From positions 1,984,001 to 2,048,000 of the forward strand of contig NZ_CP112972.1 of the NCBI RefSeq assembly GCF_026410925.1: DNA of 64,000 bases, written 5' to 3'. Of this stretch, positions 50,808-59,391 are shown one piece after another. The notes beneath the pieces were generated by a model. The model was not told where the DNA came from, ran no database searches, and saw only the letters and a program-made list of their open reading frames with translations. The position numbers and the translations under genes are program-made. The first letter of the stretch is position 1, and each line of letters opens with the position of its first letter. This stretch comes from Halovenus salina. GTDB lineage: Archaea > Halobacteriota > Halobacteria > Halobacteriales > Haloarculaceae.

Positions 50808-52081
50808 CCAACGAACAGGCTCTCGTCAAGACGCTGGACTTCCAACTCGACATCCAGAGTGACAACGAGAGCCTGCTCCGTGACGCTTGTCTCGAATCGC
50901 GCTCGGTGTACAACGAAACCATCCAGCTCGCCAAACAAGGTGTGAATTGGGACGCGATTCCCGACCGCGTGGCCGACGACGCCAACCTCGTGAAGAACAC
51001 GACTCAGCGCGTCGTTGCGAAGGCTCTCGGGGCGATGGAGAACTACTACGAGTACGACGACTTCGGTCAGCCGAGTCACACCAAAGACGGCGCGTACCCG
51101 CTTCGTGCGAACTACGAGGAAGGGTACAACTTGTCGCTTACCGACGACGGCGACGTGGCGTTCCGCATCAGCGCGAAACCGTACAAGCACGTCAAAGGCG
51201 TTCTTAACGGCGACGACGCTCATCTCGACATTCTCAAGACCGCGCTTACGAGCGACGACTGGAACATTGGGACAGCAGAAGTCCTGTTCCACAACGAGAA
51301 CGCCGAGTTGCACGTCAACGTCACGAACACCGAGCAAACTGTTCGTGACAAGCAGGACTCACGGACGGTCGTCGGTGTGGACGTGAACGAGGATAACGTC
51401 GCGTTGACCGCGCTGAACGAAGATGGCGTCGAAGATACGTTGGTCATCGACTTCCCCGAAATCAAGTTCGAGCGCCACCGCTACTTCACGATGCGAAAGC
51501 GTGTGCAGAACGCGGGGAAAGACAGTGTTCACGACACGTTGGAAGGACGTGAGGAACGGTTTGTCCGCGACAGACTCCACAAAGTGTCTCGGCACATCGT
51601 GGAGTGGAGTCGTCAGTTCGAGAAGCCGTGTATCGTCTTTGAAGACCTCAAAGAGATGCGCGACAGTATCGACTACGGCACGCGGATGAACCGACGCTTG
51701 CACCACCTCCCGTTCCGCGCTCTCCAATACTACACGTCATACAAGGCGTCGTTCGAGGGCATTCCAACCGCGTGGATTAACCCCGAGTACACCAGCCAGC
51801 GGTGTCCGATATGTGGGCATACGGAGCGAGCGAACCGCAACAAGAAGCGGTTCAAGTGTCGGTCGTGTTCCCATCAAGACCACAGCGACCGTGGTGCAAG
51901 CGTCAACATCGCCGTGAAAGGCATCAAGAAACATCAGGACTGGAATGTGCCTGCTCTCAACAGCCTTCCCGTTGTTCGGAAGGTGCGACGACAGGCATCG
52001 GGGGCCGTGGACGCCCCGACCGTGACCCACCCGACCGTTCGAGGCTATCAGGCCGATGGTCGCGTGGGAGTGTCCGACTAA
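50804..52081 (+). CDS. tnpB: IS605-type TnpB RNA-guided nuclease
   Basis: A 425-residue TnpB. The split RuvC site is intact: Asp193 (VVGVDVNEDN), Glu280 (CIVFEDLKEM) and Asp362 (HSDRGASVNIA). The zinc finger has Cys334, 337, 352 and 355 (CPICG, CRSC). TnpB proteins are RNA-guided DNA endonucleases and ancestors of Cas12; their guide RNA arises from the tnpB 3' end and right end of the element. All domains are complete. It is translationally coupled to the small RHH gene. Confidence 0.95.
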   Translation: MTNEQALVKTLDFQLDIQSDNESLLRDACLESRSVYNETIQLAKQGVNWDAIPDRVADDANLVKNTTQRVVAKALGAMENYYEYDDFGQPSHTKDGAYPLRANYEEGYNLSLTDDGDVAFRISAKPYKHVKGVLNGDDAHLDILKTALTSDDWNIGTAEVLFHNENAELHVNVTNTEQTVRDKQDSRTVVGVDVNEDNVALTALNEDGVEDTLVIDFPEIKFERHRYFTMRKRVQNAGKDSVHDTLEGREERFVRDRLHKVSRHIVEWSRQFEKPCIVFEDLKEMRDSIDYGTRMNRRLHHLPFRALQYYTSYKASFEGIPTAWINPEYTSQRCPICGHTERANRNKKRFKCRSCSHQDHSDRGASVNIAVKGIKKHQDWNVPALNSLPVVRKVRRQASGAVDAPTVTHPTVRGYQADGRVGVSD

Positions 52082-52091
52082 TCCACGGGAA

Positions 52092-52114
52092 GCCTCGGGG
52101 CTTGACCCCGAGGC
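52092..52114 (+). repeat. Right-end subterminal hairpin of the IS element
   Basis: GCCTCGGGG-CTTGA-CCCCGAGGC: 9-base stem, same loop and sequence as the left-end hairpin. It lies 11 bases after the tnpB stop, and the dihydroorotase stop follows at 52123-52125. It would fall within the 3' part of any TnpB guide RNA. Confidence 0.7.
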
Positions 52115-52122
52115 GGTTCACG

Positions 52123-53406
52123 TTACTCTTCTGTCGTGCGGACGTTCTGGCCGCGAGGATCGCCAAACGGTTCGTCGGCGTCGCGCTCGAAGACCTGTTC
52201 TCCACGGACCATCGTCCACTCGGGAAACAGTCCATCCCATCCCTCGAAGGGCGTCCACGGGCAGTTCGTGTGTAGCGCGTCTGCTCGTATCTCGGTGACT
52301 GCGTCCGGGTCGACCAGCACGAGGTCGGCGTAGTTCCCCTCGCGCACACGGCCGCGGTCCGGAAGGTCGAACACGTCCGCGGGGGTCGCCGCCGTCAGGT
52401 CTCGCACCCGCTCGTAGCTCAGACGGCCACGCTCGGCCTCGACAAGCAACAGCGGCAGGACAGTCTCGACGCCCGGGACACCACTCGGCGCGTCCCAGAC
52501 ACCGACGTCTTTCTCTTCGGCGGTGTGTGGTGCGTGGTCGGTCGCAATCATGTCGACGGTGCCGTCGGCGACGCGCTCGTAGACGCGCGAGCGAAGCGTA
52601 TCCCGGCGTAGCGGCGGGTTCATCACGCCGTGGGTGCCAAGCTCGGAGAGATACTCGCGGGAGAGAAAGAGGTGGTGTGGCGTCACCTCGCAGGTCATTC
52701 CGTGTTCGGCGGCGATGTCGATTCCCTCTGGTGTGCTGGTGTGTGCGACGTGAATCTGGATATCTCGCTCGGTCGCCAGCTCGCAGGCCCGCCGAACGGC
52801 CTCCTGTTCTGCCTGTGGTCGGCGGTAGGCACTCCAGGCGTCGGCGTCGTCGCGCTCTCTGGCGCTCTCGTTGAACAGCGTCTCGTCCTCGGCGTGGACG
52901 GTGACGGTCACGTCGTGCTCGCGTGCCTGTTCGAGCGCCTCGGCATACAGCGAGGTGTCGATACCCATCTCGCCGGTCGAATCAGCCAGAAATACCTCGC
53001 CGAGGGCGAACAGCGGCCGGTCGAACAGCGTTGCCGGCTCCCAGTCGGCGGTGACGCCGCCGTTGATGCCGAAATCGATGTGGGCCTGTTCGGCGTAGCC
53101 GAGTTTCTCGTCGACGGCCGCCCCGTCGACTGTCGGCGGCTCGGTGTTCGGCTGGTCGACGACCGTCGTGACGCCGCCGGCGGCGGCGCTTTTCGTTCCC
53201 GTCTCCCAGGTCTCTTTGTGGCCGAATCCCGGCTGGCGGAAGTGGACGTGGACGTCAATCATCCCCGGCAACAGCCGTTTCCCCGTCGCGTCGAGGACGC
53301 GCTCGTCGTCGGCATCGAGTCCGTCGCCGACGGCGGCGATACGCTCCCCGCTGACGCGAACGTCTCGGGTGTCTCCCTCCGCAAGTGTCGCGTTCCGAAT
53401 GAGCAT
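52123..53406 (-). CDS. pyrC: Dihydroorotase
   Basis: A 427-residue amidohydrolase of the class I dihydroorotase type. It has the metal His-x-His in MIDVHVHFRQPGFGHKE, further His in VTVHAEDE and VAHTSTPEG, and catalytic Asp in MIATDHAPHT. It catalyses the third step of pyrimidine synthesis. The ATG 53406 is taken; a GTG at 53412 is two codons upstream. The IS605 element ends just beyond its 3' end but leaves the stop intact. Confidence 0.93.
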   Translation of the reverse strand: MLIRNATLAEGDTRDVRVSGERIAAVGDGLDADDERVLDATGKRLLPGMIDVHVHFRQPGFGHKETWETGTKSAAAGGVTTVVDQPNTEPPTVDGAAVDEKLGYAEQAHIDFGINGGVTADWEPATLFDRPLFALGEVFLADSTGEMGIDTSLYAEALEQAREHDVTVTVHAEDETLFNESARERDDADAWSAYRRPQAEQEAVRRACELATERDIQIHVAHTSTPEGIDIAAEHGMTCEVTPHHLFLSREYLSELGTHGVMNPPLRRDTLRSRVYERVADGTVDMIATDHAPHTAEEKDVGVWDAPSGVPGVETVLPLLLVEAERGRLSYERVRDLTAATPADVFDLPDRGRVREGNYADLVLVDPDAVTEIRADALHTNCPWTPFEGWDGLFPEWTMVRGEQVFERDADEPFGDPRGQNVRTTEE

Positions 53407-53450
53407 ATCCACGCTCTACACCGAGGGGTGGTAAGTCTCCCGGACGACCG

Positions 53451-54116
53451 CTACACGCTGTCGACGGTCGGGTCGTCGCCGGCGAGGTGGTGGATTACTG
53501 CGTCGACAATAGCTCCTGTCTCGCCGCCGGCTCTGGCGATACTCCCGACGGCGTCGCGCTCGAATTCGACGGCGAGGGCGTCGTAGAGGGGCGCGAGCAC
53601 GTCGGCGACGGCCGCGTGGTCTTCCACCATCAAAATCCCGGAGGTAACGGCCACGTCGCTGTGGACACGCTGTGCGAGGCCTGCTATCTTCCCCGCCGCA
53701 GAAAGCGAGTGTGTTCCCGGACAGAAGGAACCCTCGGGCTCGCCCTCGTCGGCGTCGACACCAACCTCGCTGAGGGCGGCGTTCACCCGGCCGGTCACGC
53801 GGTCGTAGCGCTCGGTGATGCCGGTTCGGGAGTCCTCGACCGGCTCTGTCACCGCGAAGGCGACAGTGTTGCCGGTGAAGGCGACGGCGTGGCCGCCGAC
53901 GCTGCGCTCGGCGATTGGGTAGCCATGGTCCGATGCAATCTGGCACGCCCGCTCGTAGCCGTCTCGGTTGCTGTCCCGTCGGCCGAATGCGACGTTTTTC
54001 GGTGGTCGCCAGACCCGGACGCCACCCTCGCCGGTCTCGCGGGTCCGCTCGACGAGGTCGTCGGTCACTGCCAGGTCGGCCGAGAGCTCCTCCTTGCGGC
54101 CACGTAACGCGTACAT
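53451..54116 (-). CDS. Lipoate-protein-ligase A family protein
   Basis: A 221-residue protein of the biotin/lipoate protein ligase family. It has RVWRPPKNVAFGRRDSNRDG and VGGHAVAFTGNTVAFAVTEP in the place of the ligase RRxSGGGAVYHD block, plus GSFCPGTHSLSAAGKIAGLA with the conserved Lys. It could attach lipoate or octanoate to 2-oxoacid dehydrogenase or GcvH proteins. The His-Ala instead of Ala-Val-Tyr-His in the central motif makes it an atypical member. It lies 2 bases after the MptD stop, so the two are likely co-transcribed. Confidence 0.8.
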   Translation of the reverse strand: MYALRGRKEELSADLAVTDDLVERTRETGEGGVRVWRPPKNVAFGRRDSNRDGYERACQIASDHGYPIAERSVGGHAVAFTGNTVAFAVTEPVEDSRTGITERYDRVTGRVNAALSEVGVDADEGEPEGSFCPGTHSLSAAGKIAGLAQRVHSDVAVTSGILMVEDHAAVADVLAPLYDALAVEFERDAVGSIARAGGETGAIVDAVIHHLAGDDPTVDSV

Positions 54117-54118
54117 GC

Positions 54119-54481
54119 TCACTCCCGGCCCGTCACCGAGACGGGAGCCATTAGCGGGTAGCCGTCGACCAGTTCCATCTCTGCGACGACGCGGACGCCT
54201 TCGTACTCGATTGTCAACTCGACCTCGATGAACTCGCCGGTGAGTTCGGTGTAGCTCGCCGGGCCGTCGGCGATTTCGGCCGCGAGACGGTCGGTGTCTG
54301 GCGTGACCGTCACGTCGACACAGTGTGGCTGGTTTTCGATTGCCTCTTCCATCGCTCGCGCGAGCGACGGCGCGCTCTCGGGGCTGACCGGCGTCCCCGC
54401 GAACTGGTGGTACAGCGAGCCGAATTTGATGCCCGCCTCGAAACAGGCCGCCTCCGCGTTGGTCGGTGTCGTGTCGGTCAT
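54119..54481 (-). CDS. mptD: MptD-type (DUF372) dihydroneopterin aldolase
   Basis: A 120-residue protein matching archaeal MptD/DUF372. Key segments are ACFEAGIKFGSLYHQFAGTP, APSLARAMEEAIENQPHCVD and the C-terminal EYEGVRVVAEMELVDGYPLM. MptD forms the hydroxymethyl-dihydropterin precursor of archaeal pterin/folate cofactors. It has the expected family length. It is upstream of the lipoate-ligase-like gene. A link between folate-type cofactors and lipoylated GcvH in glycine cleavage is possible but inferred. Confidence 0.87.
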   Translation of the reverse strand: MTDTTPTNAEAACFEAGIKFGSLYHQFAGTPVSPESAPSLARAMEEAIENQPHCVDVTVTPDTDRLAAEIADGPASYTELTGEFIEVELTIEYEGVRVVAEMELVDGYPLMAPVSVTGRE

Positions 54482-54517
54482 GCTCGGTCGGCTCGTTCAT
54501 TGGTGACGAACGCGTAT

Positions 54518-57127
54518 CTACCCGTCGGTCCCGGCGACGGGCGACTCTGCTGTGCCAGCCACATCCTGTCTGGCTTCGCCCTGGAGGGGGACTGTCACGT
54601 TGATTGTCGTCCCATCGTCGTCTGTCGACGCCGTCACAGAGCCACCGAGCGAGACGGTGAGCCAGTTTATCAGCCACAGCCCCAGCCCGCTGCCGTGATG
54701 GAGCTGGTCTTCCCCACCCTTTTCGAGAAAGACCAGCTCCTGGTCGGAGATGCCCGGCCCGTCGTCCTCGACAGTCATCGTCAGCCGACCCTCCGCTGTC
54801 GTCAGCCGGACCCGCACGTCGACCGCCGAGGGCGGGGCGTCGCTGTGGACGAAGGCGTTCTCGACCAGCTCCGTGAGCACCTGCTTCAGCTCCGAGTAGA
54901 CCTGGCTGTCGGCCACCTCCTCGTCTGATGCGATCGTACAGCTCCCCCCGTGTTCGCGTGCGGTCTCCTCTGCCACCGCGGCCAGCTCCTCGCCAGGGAC
55001 GTACACTGTCCCAAGCGCCTCGGCAGAGAGGGACTGTTCGATGTCTCGGGCGGTCTCGGAGTGGTCTGCGAGCGCTGCGGTGCGTTCGCTGATGGTGTCC
55101 AGCGAGTCCTGTATCTCCGGGGAAATCGCGCCGGTCTGCTCTGCAATCCGGTCGGCGAGCAGGCTCCTATGGCCGTCGATGACGTTTATCGAGGTGCGAA
55201 GGTTGTGACGCAACACGCGATGGAGCACCGACAGCCGCTGTTCACGCAGGAGCTTGTCGGTCACGTCGAGCTGGATGGCGACGAACGCGACCGGCTCGCC
55301 GTCCTCATCGGTGACCGGCGCAATCGTCTGCTGTGTGATATAGCGGTTGCCGTGTTTGGTCTCGTTGATAGACTGCTCCTCGAAGACGTTGCCCGCGAGA
55401 ATCGTCTGCCACAGCCGCTCGTAGTGGCCCTCGCTCATCTCGCCGGAGTTGAGTATCCGTGGGTTCGAGCCGACGGCCTCCTCGGCGGTGTAGCCGGTGA
55501 GTGTCTCGAAGGCCGGGTTGACGTACTGTATCGTTCCCTCTGTATCGGTGATGAACATCGCTGCTCCCGCGTGGTCGATTGCCTTCTTGTACTGGAGTGC
55601 CTCCCGGTGGGCATCGATGCTCTCGATGGTTTCGGGGATGCGCCGACAGATCTCCTCGATGAGCTGGCGCTCGGCCTCGTCGAACCCCGTCGGGTCGGTC
55701 GTGTAGATGCCCAGCACGAACTGCTGTTGTTCGTCGAAACACACGGGAACCGCGAGACAGGCGGTGATGCCGTGCGCACTCGCCCGTCGGCTCCACGCCG
55801 CGTCGGTCGTCTCTGTCTGGACCTCGTGGCTGTGCTCGCGGGCTGTTGCGGCCCGGACCGGCTCGTCTTCGCGCGCTGCACTCGCTGCCCACTCCGCGTA
55901 GGCCGTCGCCGTGCCGACGGCCGTCTCGCTGGCGTCGGGCATCTCCTGGTCAGTAATGCCAAGCCCTGCGACAGTTCGGGACTGGTCGCTGTTGCTCGGG
56001 GACAGGCGGACGAGCGCGTAGGCGTCGACGGACTCGAACCGTTCGGGGACGTTCTGGACGAACTCCCACGGGTCGGTGACGTTGACGAGTGCCTCGCTGA
56101 TCTCCTGGTAGATGCCCGTCAGCTCTTCGAGACGCGTGGCTCTGGTCACGTCTTTCAGGGTGATACTCTCCTCGGCGATGAGCGCGTCTGGGGCCGTCGA
56201 CCGCGTTGCCTCGTACGTTCTGGTGTGGCCCGCGACCGTTCTCGTCACGCGCTGTGTTTCGCCCGGAGACAGCGCCGTGAGCTCGGCGTCGATCTCGTCG
56301 AGTGGCGCACGTGGAATCTGTTCCAGTCCCAGCACGGTGGCCGCTTGCTCGTTGTAGTCGATGACGATGTCGGCGTCGTCGAGCACGAGCCCGCCGTCAG
56401 AGAGGTTGTCGGCGAGCGCGGAGTGGTCGGGCGAGCTGTGCTGGGTGAACTCCGCTCGGGCATAGAACAGCACACCGAGCGCGAAAACGGCCACACCCAG
56501 GGGCTCGTAGTTGATGAACACGAGCGGGTCGACGAACCGCGCCAACGCGAACGGGACGGCCGGAAGTCCGGTCGCGATGACCAGCGCGTACAACAGCAGC
56601 GGGTGGCTTTTGGTGGTCCCACTCTTGCGGGTGAACGACTCGAACAGCCAGAGAAAGCCGACACCCGCTGCCGTGTAGGCGAAGCCGGTTACGACCCAGT
56701 GTGGGGTGTAGTATATCGGCGTCAGGTGTCTGAACGGCTCGGCCGTAACCGCCATGTCGAAATACGCCCCGTGAAGCGGATTCGTCAGTTTCGCGCCGAT
56801 AATTGTGAGGAAGATGACCGCGCTGGTGAGTCGGACCGCGCGGTGGCGGTGGTATCGACGGCCTGCATATGCGGACGCGAATCCCAGCCACGCGAACACC
56901 GTTGCGATACCGACGACGAGCGCGGCGGTGTGTGTCGCTCGCGCTCGTGGTCCTGCCTGGAGTGCCAACTGAATCGCCGTCAACAGCGACCACGCGCCGC
57001 TCAACACGAGCAACCACGCCAGACTCAGGCGCGTGTCGGGATGGTCGAGCGACCGGACGCCGAGCAGTCCCAGTAGACAGATAATACCGGTTACTGCGAA
57101 CACGAAAATATATGCCAGCTGTAGCAT
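54518..57127 (-). CDS. 7TM-PAS-GAF-PAS sensor histidine kinase
   Basis: An 869-residue kinase. Seven hydrophobic helices (1-225) are followed by a PAS-like domain (about 240-335), a GAF domain (about 345-505) and a second PAS (about 510-630). The H-box is VLHRVLRHNLRTSINVID with intact His. HATPase_c has ELVENAFVHS, DDGPGIS and GSGLGLWLI. It integrates membrane, GAF-ligand and PAS inputs. No adjacent receiver protein is present. An 18-bp inverted repeat lies 10 bases upstream of the start. Confidence 0.92.
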   Translation of the reverse strand: MLQLAYIFVFAVTGIICLLGLLGVRSLDHPDTRLSLAWLLVLSGAWSLLTAIQLALQAGPRARATHTAALVVGIATVFAWLGFASAYAGRRYHRHRAVRLTSAVIFLTIIGAKLTNPLHGAYFDMAVTAEPFRHLTPIYYTPHWVVTGFAYTAAGVGFLWLFESFTRKSGTTKSHPLLLYALVIATGLPAVPFALARFVDPLVFINYEPLGVAVFALGVLFYARAEFTQHSSPDHSALADNLSDGGLVLDDADIVIDYNEQAATVLGLEQIPRAPLDEIDAELTALSPGETQRVTRTVAGHTRTYEATRSTAPDALIAEESITLKDVTRATRLEELTGIYQEISEALVNVTDPWEFVQNVPERFESVDAYALVRLSPSNSDQSRTVAGLGITDQEMPDASETAVGTATAYAEWAASAAREDEPVRAATAREHSHEVQTETTDAAWSRRASAHGITACLAVPVCFDEQQQFVLGIYTTDPTGFDEAERQLIEEICRRIPETIESIDAHREALQYKKAIDHAGAAMFITDTEGTIQYVNPAFETLTGYTAEEAVGSNPRILNSGEMSEGHYERLWQTILAGNVFEEQSINETKHGNRYITQQTIAPVTDEDGEPVAFVAIQLDVTDKLLREQRLSVLHRVLRHNLRTSINVIDGHRSLLADRIAEQTGAISPEIQDSLDTISERTAALADHSETARDIEQSLSAEALGTVYVPGEELAAVAEETAREHGGSCTIASDEEVADSQVYSELKQVLTELVENAFVHSDAPPSAVDVRVRLTTAEGRLTMTVEDDGPGISDQELVFLEKGGEDQLHHGSGLGLWLINWLTVSLGGSVTASTDDDGTTINVTVPLQGEARQDVAGTAESPVAGTDG

Positions 57128-57136
57128 GTGATATAC

Positions 57137-57154
57137 GGTCGACTCCTGTCGACC
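57137..57154 (-). promoter_or_regulatory. Inverted repeat upstream of the large sensor kinase
   Basis: GGTCGAC-TCCT-GTCGACC: 7-base perfect arms and a 4-base spacer, 10-27 bases before the kinase start on its strand. It overlaps the expected TATA/initiation region, so it may be a repressor site. Confidence 0.4.
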
Positions 57155-57290
57155 TGTCTCCCCTGTGGTCCGGACTATCTGCTGGATATACGTAAACTAT
57201 CGTCCAATTCCCACCAACCGGAAACTACCCCTGTGTGCCTTTGGTGTGAATCGTGTGCTACTTATTTCGTCTCCCGCTTGGTGTAACTGA

Positions 57291-58052
57291 ATGGACGACC
57301 CGGTCTTACTCACGGGAGCGGGCGGACACGTCGGGCGGACTGTCTACGAGCGCCTGGCCGAACAGTACGACTGGCGGCTCATGTATCACACCCAGCCCAC
57401 CGAGGAGCCCGGCGCTCCCTATTTCACCGGCGACGTGCAAGAGCCCGAAGACGTACGCCCTGCGATTGCCGAGGCGGGCGCGGTTGTCCACCTCGCGGGC
57501 GACCCCCGGCGCGGAGCCCCCTGGCGGAGCGTTCTCGCGAACAACATCGACGGCACGCATACGGTCTACGAACTCGCCGTCGAGCACGATGTCGACCGCG
57601 TGGTCTTTGCCTCCTCGAACCACGCCGTCGGTGCCTTCGAGACCGACGAACGAACTCCCGAGATGTACCGGGCCGACGACGACGTTCGCCTCGACGGCAC
57701 CGAGCTCCCTCGCCCCGGCAACAAGTACGGCATCAGCAAGGCGACCGGCGAGACAATCGGTCGATACTACCACGATGAGTACGGCATCTCGGTCTGTAAC
57801 ATCCGCATCGGCAACCTCAACGAGGACCACCCGCCAATCGACTACGAGCGGGGCCAGGCGATGTGGCTCTCGCCTCGGGACTGTGCCCACATCCACGACC
57901 GCGCGCTCCAGGCCGACTACGACTACGAAATCGTCTACGGTATCTCAGATAACGACCGGAAATATTACTCGCTAGAACGCGCTAAAGGGGCACTTGGCTA
58001 CGAGCCACGGGACAACTCCGCGGAGTGGGACGGCGCGGAGAAGGTTTCGTGA
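57291..58052 (+). CDS. NAD-dependent epimerase/dehydratase, uronate-dehydrogenase-like
   Basis: A 253-residue extended SDR with nucleotide motif LTGAGGHVGRTVYE, VVHLAGDP, RVVFASSNHAVG and catalytic Tyr/Lys in RPGNKYGISKATGE. NHAVGAF resembles uronate dehydrogenases and related sugar oxidoreductases, which oxidise hexuronate to the lactone. The substrate is not certain. It is divergent from the sensor kinase and followed by a second SDR-like gene. Confidence 0.85.
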   Translation: MDDPVLLTGAGGHVGRTVYERLAEQYDWRLMYHTQPTEEPGAPYFTGDVQEPEDVRPAIAEAGAVVHLAGDPRRGAPWRSVLANNIDGTHTVYELAVEHDVDRVVFASSNHAVGAFETDERTPEMYRADDDVRLDGTELPRPGNKYGISKATGETIGRYYHDEYGISVCNIRIGNLNEDHPPIDYERGQAMWLSPRDCAHIHDRALQADYDYEIVYGISDNDRKYYSLERAKGALGYEPRDNSAEWDGAEKVS

Positions 58053-58114
58053 CCTGTTGCTCCTGAACTGCGTTTCAGCAATCACTTTTGACCCCATCTC
58101 TCGTAGCCGTCGGC

Positions 58115-58774
58115 ATGAGCGATACCGTTCTGATTGTCGGCGTCGGCGAGACGATTGGCGAAGCGACAGCGCGACAGCTACACGGTGCGGGCTACGATGT
58201 GGGCCTGTTCGCCAGGTCAGCGCCCTTCATCGAAGAACTCGCAGCGGACCTCGGGGCGGGCGCGGTTGCGGTCCCAACGGACATCACCGACATGGCGGCG
58301 GTCGAGGCCGGCGTCGAGCGCGTCCAGGCGGAACTCGGCCAACTCGGCGCGGTCGTCCTCAACGCCAGCGCCGGCGGCGGCCGACCAATCGAAGACGCGA
58401 GCGTCGACCGCCTCCAATCGATGCTCGACGTTCGGGTCGCTGGTTCGCTTGCCTGCGTCCAGGCCGCACTCCCGGACCTCCGGGAAACTGAGGGGACGGT
58501 CGTGTTCAGCGGCACGACCTACGCAGAGGAGACCGCGCCCGAGCAGGTCGAGTGGGGTGCCGTCGCGCCGGCCACACAGGGACTTGCGGCCACCCTCGAC
58601 GCCGCGCTCGGAGCGGTCCAAGTCACGTACGTCAGCATCGGTACCGGAATTGCACCAGCCGACACGGACGCCGGACAGCGCCTCGACGCTGACGAACTCG
58701 CGGCCGTCTACCAGCAACTCATCGAGCGCGACCGGGCGGTGACACGGAGACTTGATGTCCGCCTCCGGGAGTGA
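58115..58774 (+). CDS. SDR-like protein lacking the catalytic Tyr-Lys
   Basis: A 219-residue classical-SDR fold. The dinucleotide motif is VLIVGVGETIGEATARQLHG and the NAG-like motif is VVLNASAGGG. Where YxxxK is expected, the segment reads WGAVAPATQGLAATLD, without Tyr or Lys. It is therefore probably not a standard dehydrogenase; it could bind NAD(P) as a sensor or have altered chemistry. It lies about 60 bases after the uronate-dehydrogenase-like gene, possibly in one operon. Confidence 0.8.
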   Translation: MSDTVLIVGVGETIGEATARQLHGAGYDVGLFARSAPFIEELAADLGAGAVAVPTDITDMAAVEAGVERVQAELGQLGAVVLNASAGGGRPIEDASVDRLQSMLDVRVAGSLACVQAALPDLRETEGTVVFSGTTYAEETAPEQVEWGAVAPATQGLAATLDAALGAVQVTYVSIGTGIAPADTDAGQRLDADELAAVYQQLIERDRAVTRRLDVRLRE

Positions 58775-58836
58775 CAGGTACAAGAGCGATTTGACCCGTC
58801 ACCACTGCCTTTTTATTCACCGACGTAGCCGACGGT

Positions 58837-59367
58837 ATGGACCGCCGACGATTCCTCGCCACCGCCTCTTCACTCGCAGGTGTCGCGCTCGCAGGCTGTC
58901 TGAGCAGCGACCCCGACTCGACGGAGCCGACCGAGACGACGCCGACAGCCACGCCTGCCTCGGACCCGTCCGCAACCGCCACTCCGGAGTGGGTCTCGGA
59001 CCCTTGTGGCTCTCCCCCCGAAATCGACGGACTGCCAGAGCCACCGGAGACGCGAACACAGGACCGTGTCGTCGACTACGTGACCGAGTTTGAGCGGACC
59101 TACACCGTGGCGACCAGGGACGGGTACGACGAGATTGAGGGGGTCAGTGTCACTACCACGGAAGAGACAGACAACGGCTACCGAATCGAGCTTGCTGTCG
59201 AGGGAAATACGGAGACGCCGGGAGCCAACGAGACGCCACAGCCAGTCGACGCGACTGCACATCGCGCGACGTATCGGCTGTCGAAGAATCATCTGCTTCG
59301 CGAACATCAGGGATACGCCGCCGGTCGAACGCTCTCAGAAGACTGCTGGGCGGTCAGAACTGACTGA
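58837..59367 (+). CDS. Tat lipoprotein of unknown function
   Basis: A 176-residue lipoprotein. It has Tat motif DRRRFLATASSLAG, lipobox ALAGC near residue 21, a Thr/Pro/Ser-rich tether (about 25-52) and a small alpha/beta domain containing DPCGSPPEIDGLPEP and a C-terminal SEDCWAVRT. The two domain Cys residues may form a disulfide. A TTTTTATTC TATA box about 20-27 bases upstream of the ATG suggests a leaderless transcript. No homologue is recognised. Confidence 0.75.
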   Translation: MDRRRFLATASSLAGVALAGCLSSDPDSTEPTETTPTATPASDPSATATPEWVSDPCGSPPEIDGLPEPPETRTQDRVVDYVTEFERTYTVATRDGYDEIEGVSVTTTEETDNGYRIELAVEGNTETPGANETPQPVDATAHRATYRLSKNHLLREHQGYAAGRTLSEDCWAVRTD

Positions 59368-59391
59368 CAGGTCGTCGGTTCTGATAACCCC

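Larger units (their letters stand above)
50130..52120. mobile_element. IS200/IS605-family element with tnpA and tnpB
   Basis: Divergent tnpA (minus) and tnpB (plus) genes are bracketed by near-identical hairpins in the same orientation at 50130-50150 and 52092-52114. It sits in the gap between thioredoxin and dihydroorotase and damages neither. All catalytic residues of both proteins are visible, so it may be active. Exact cleavage positions are not determined; the ends given are approximate. Confidence 0.85.
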
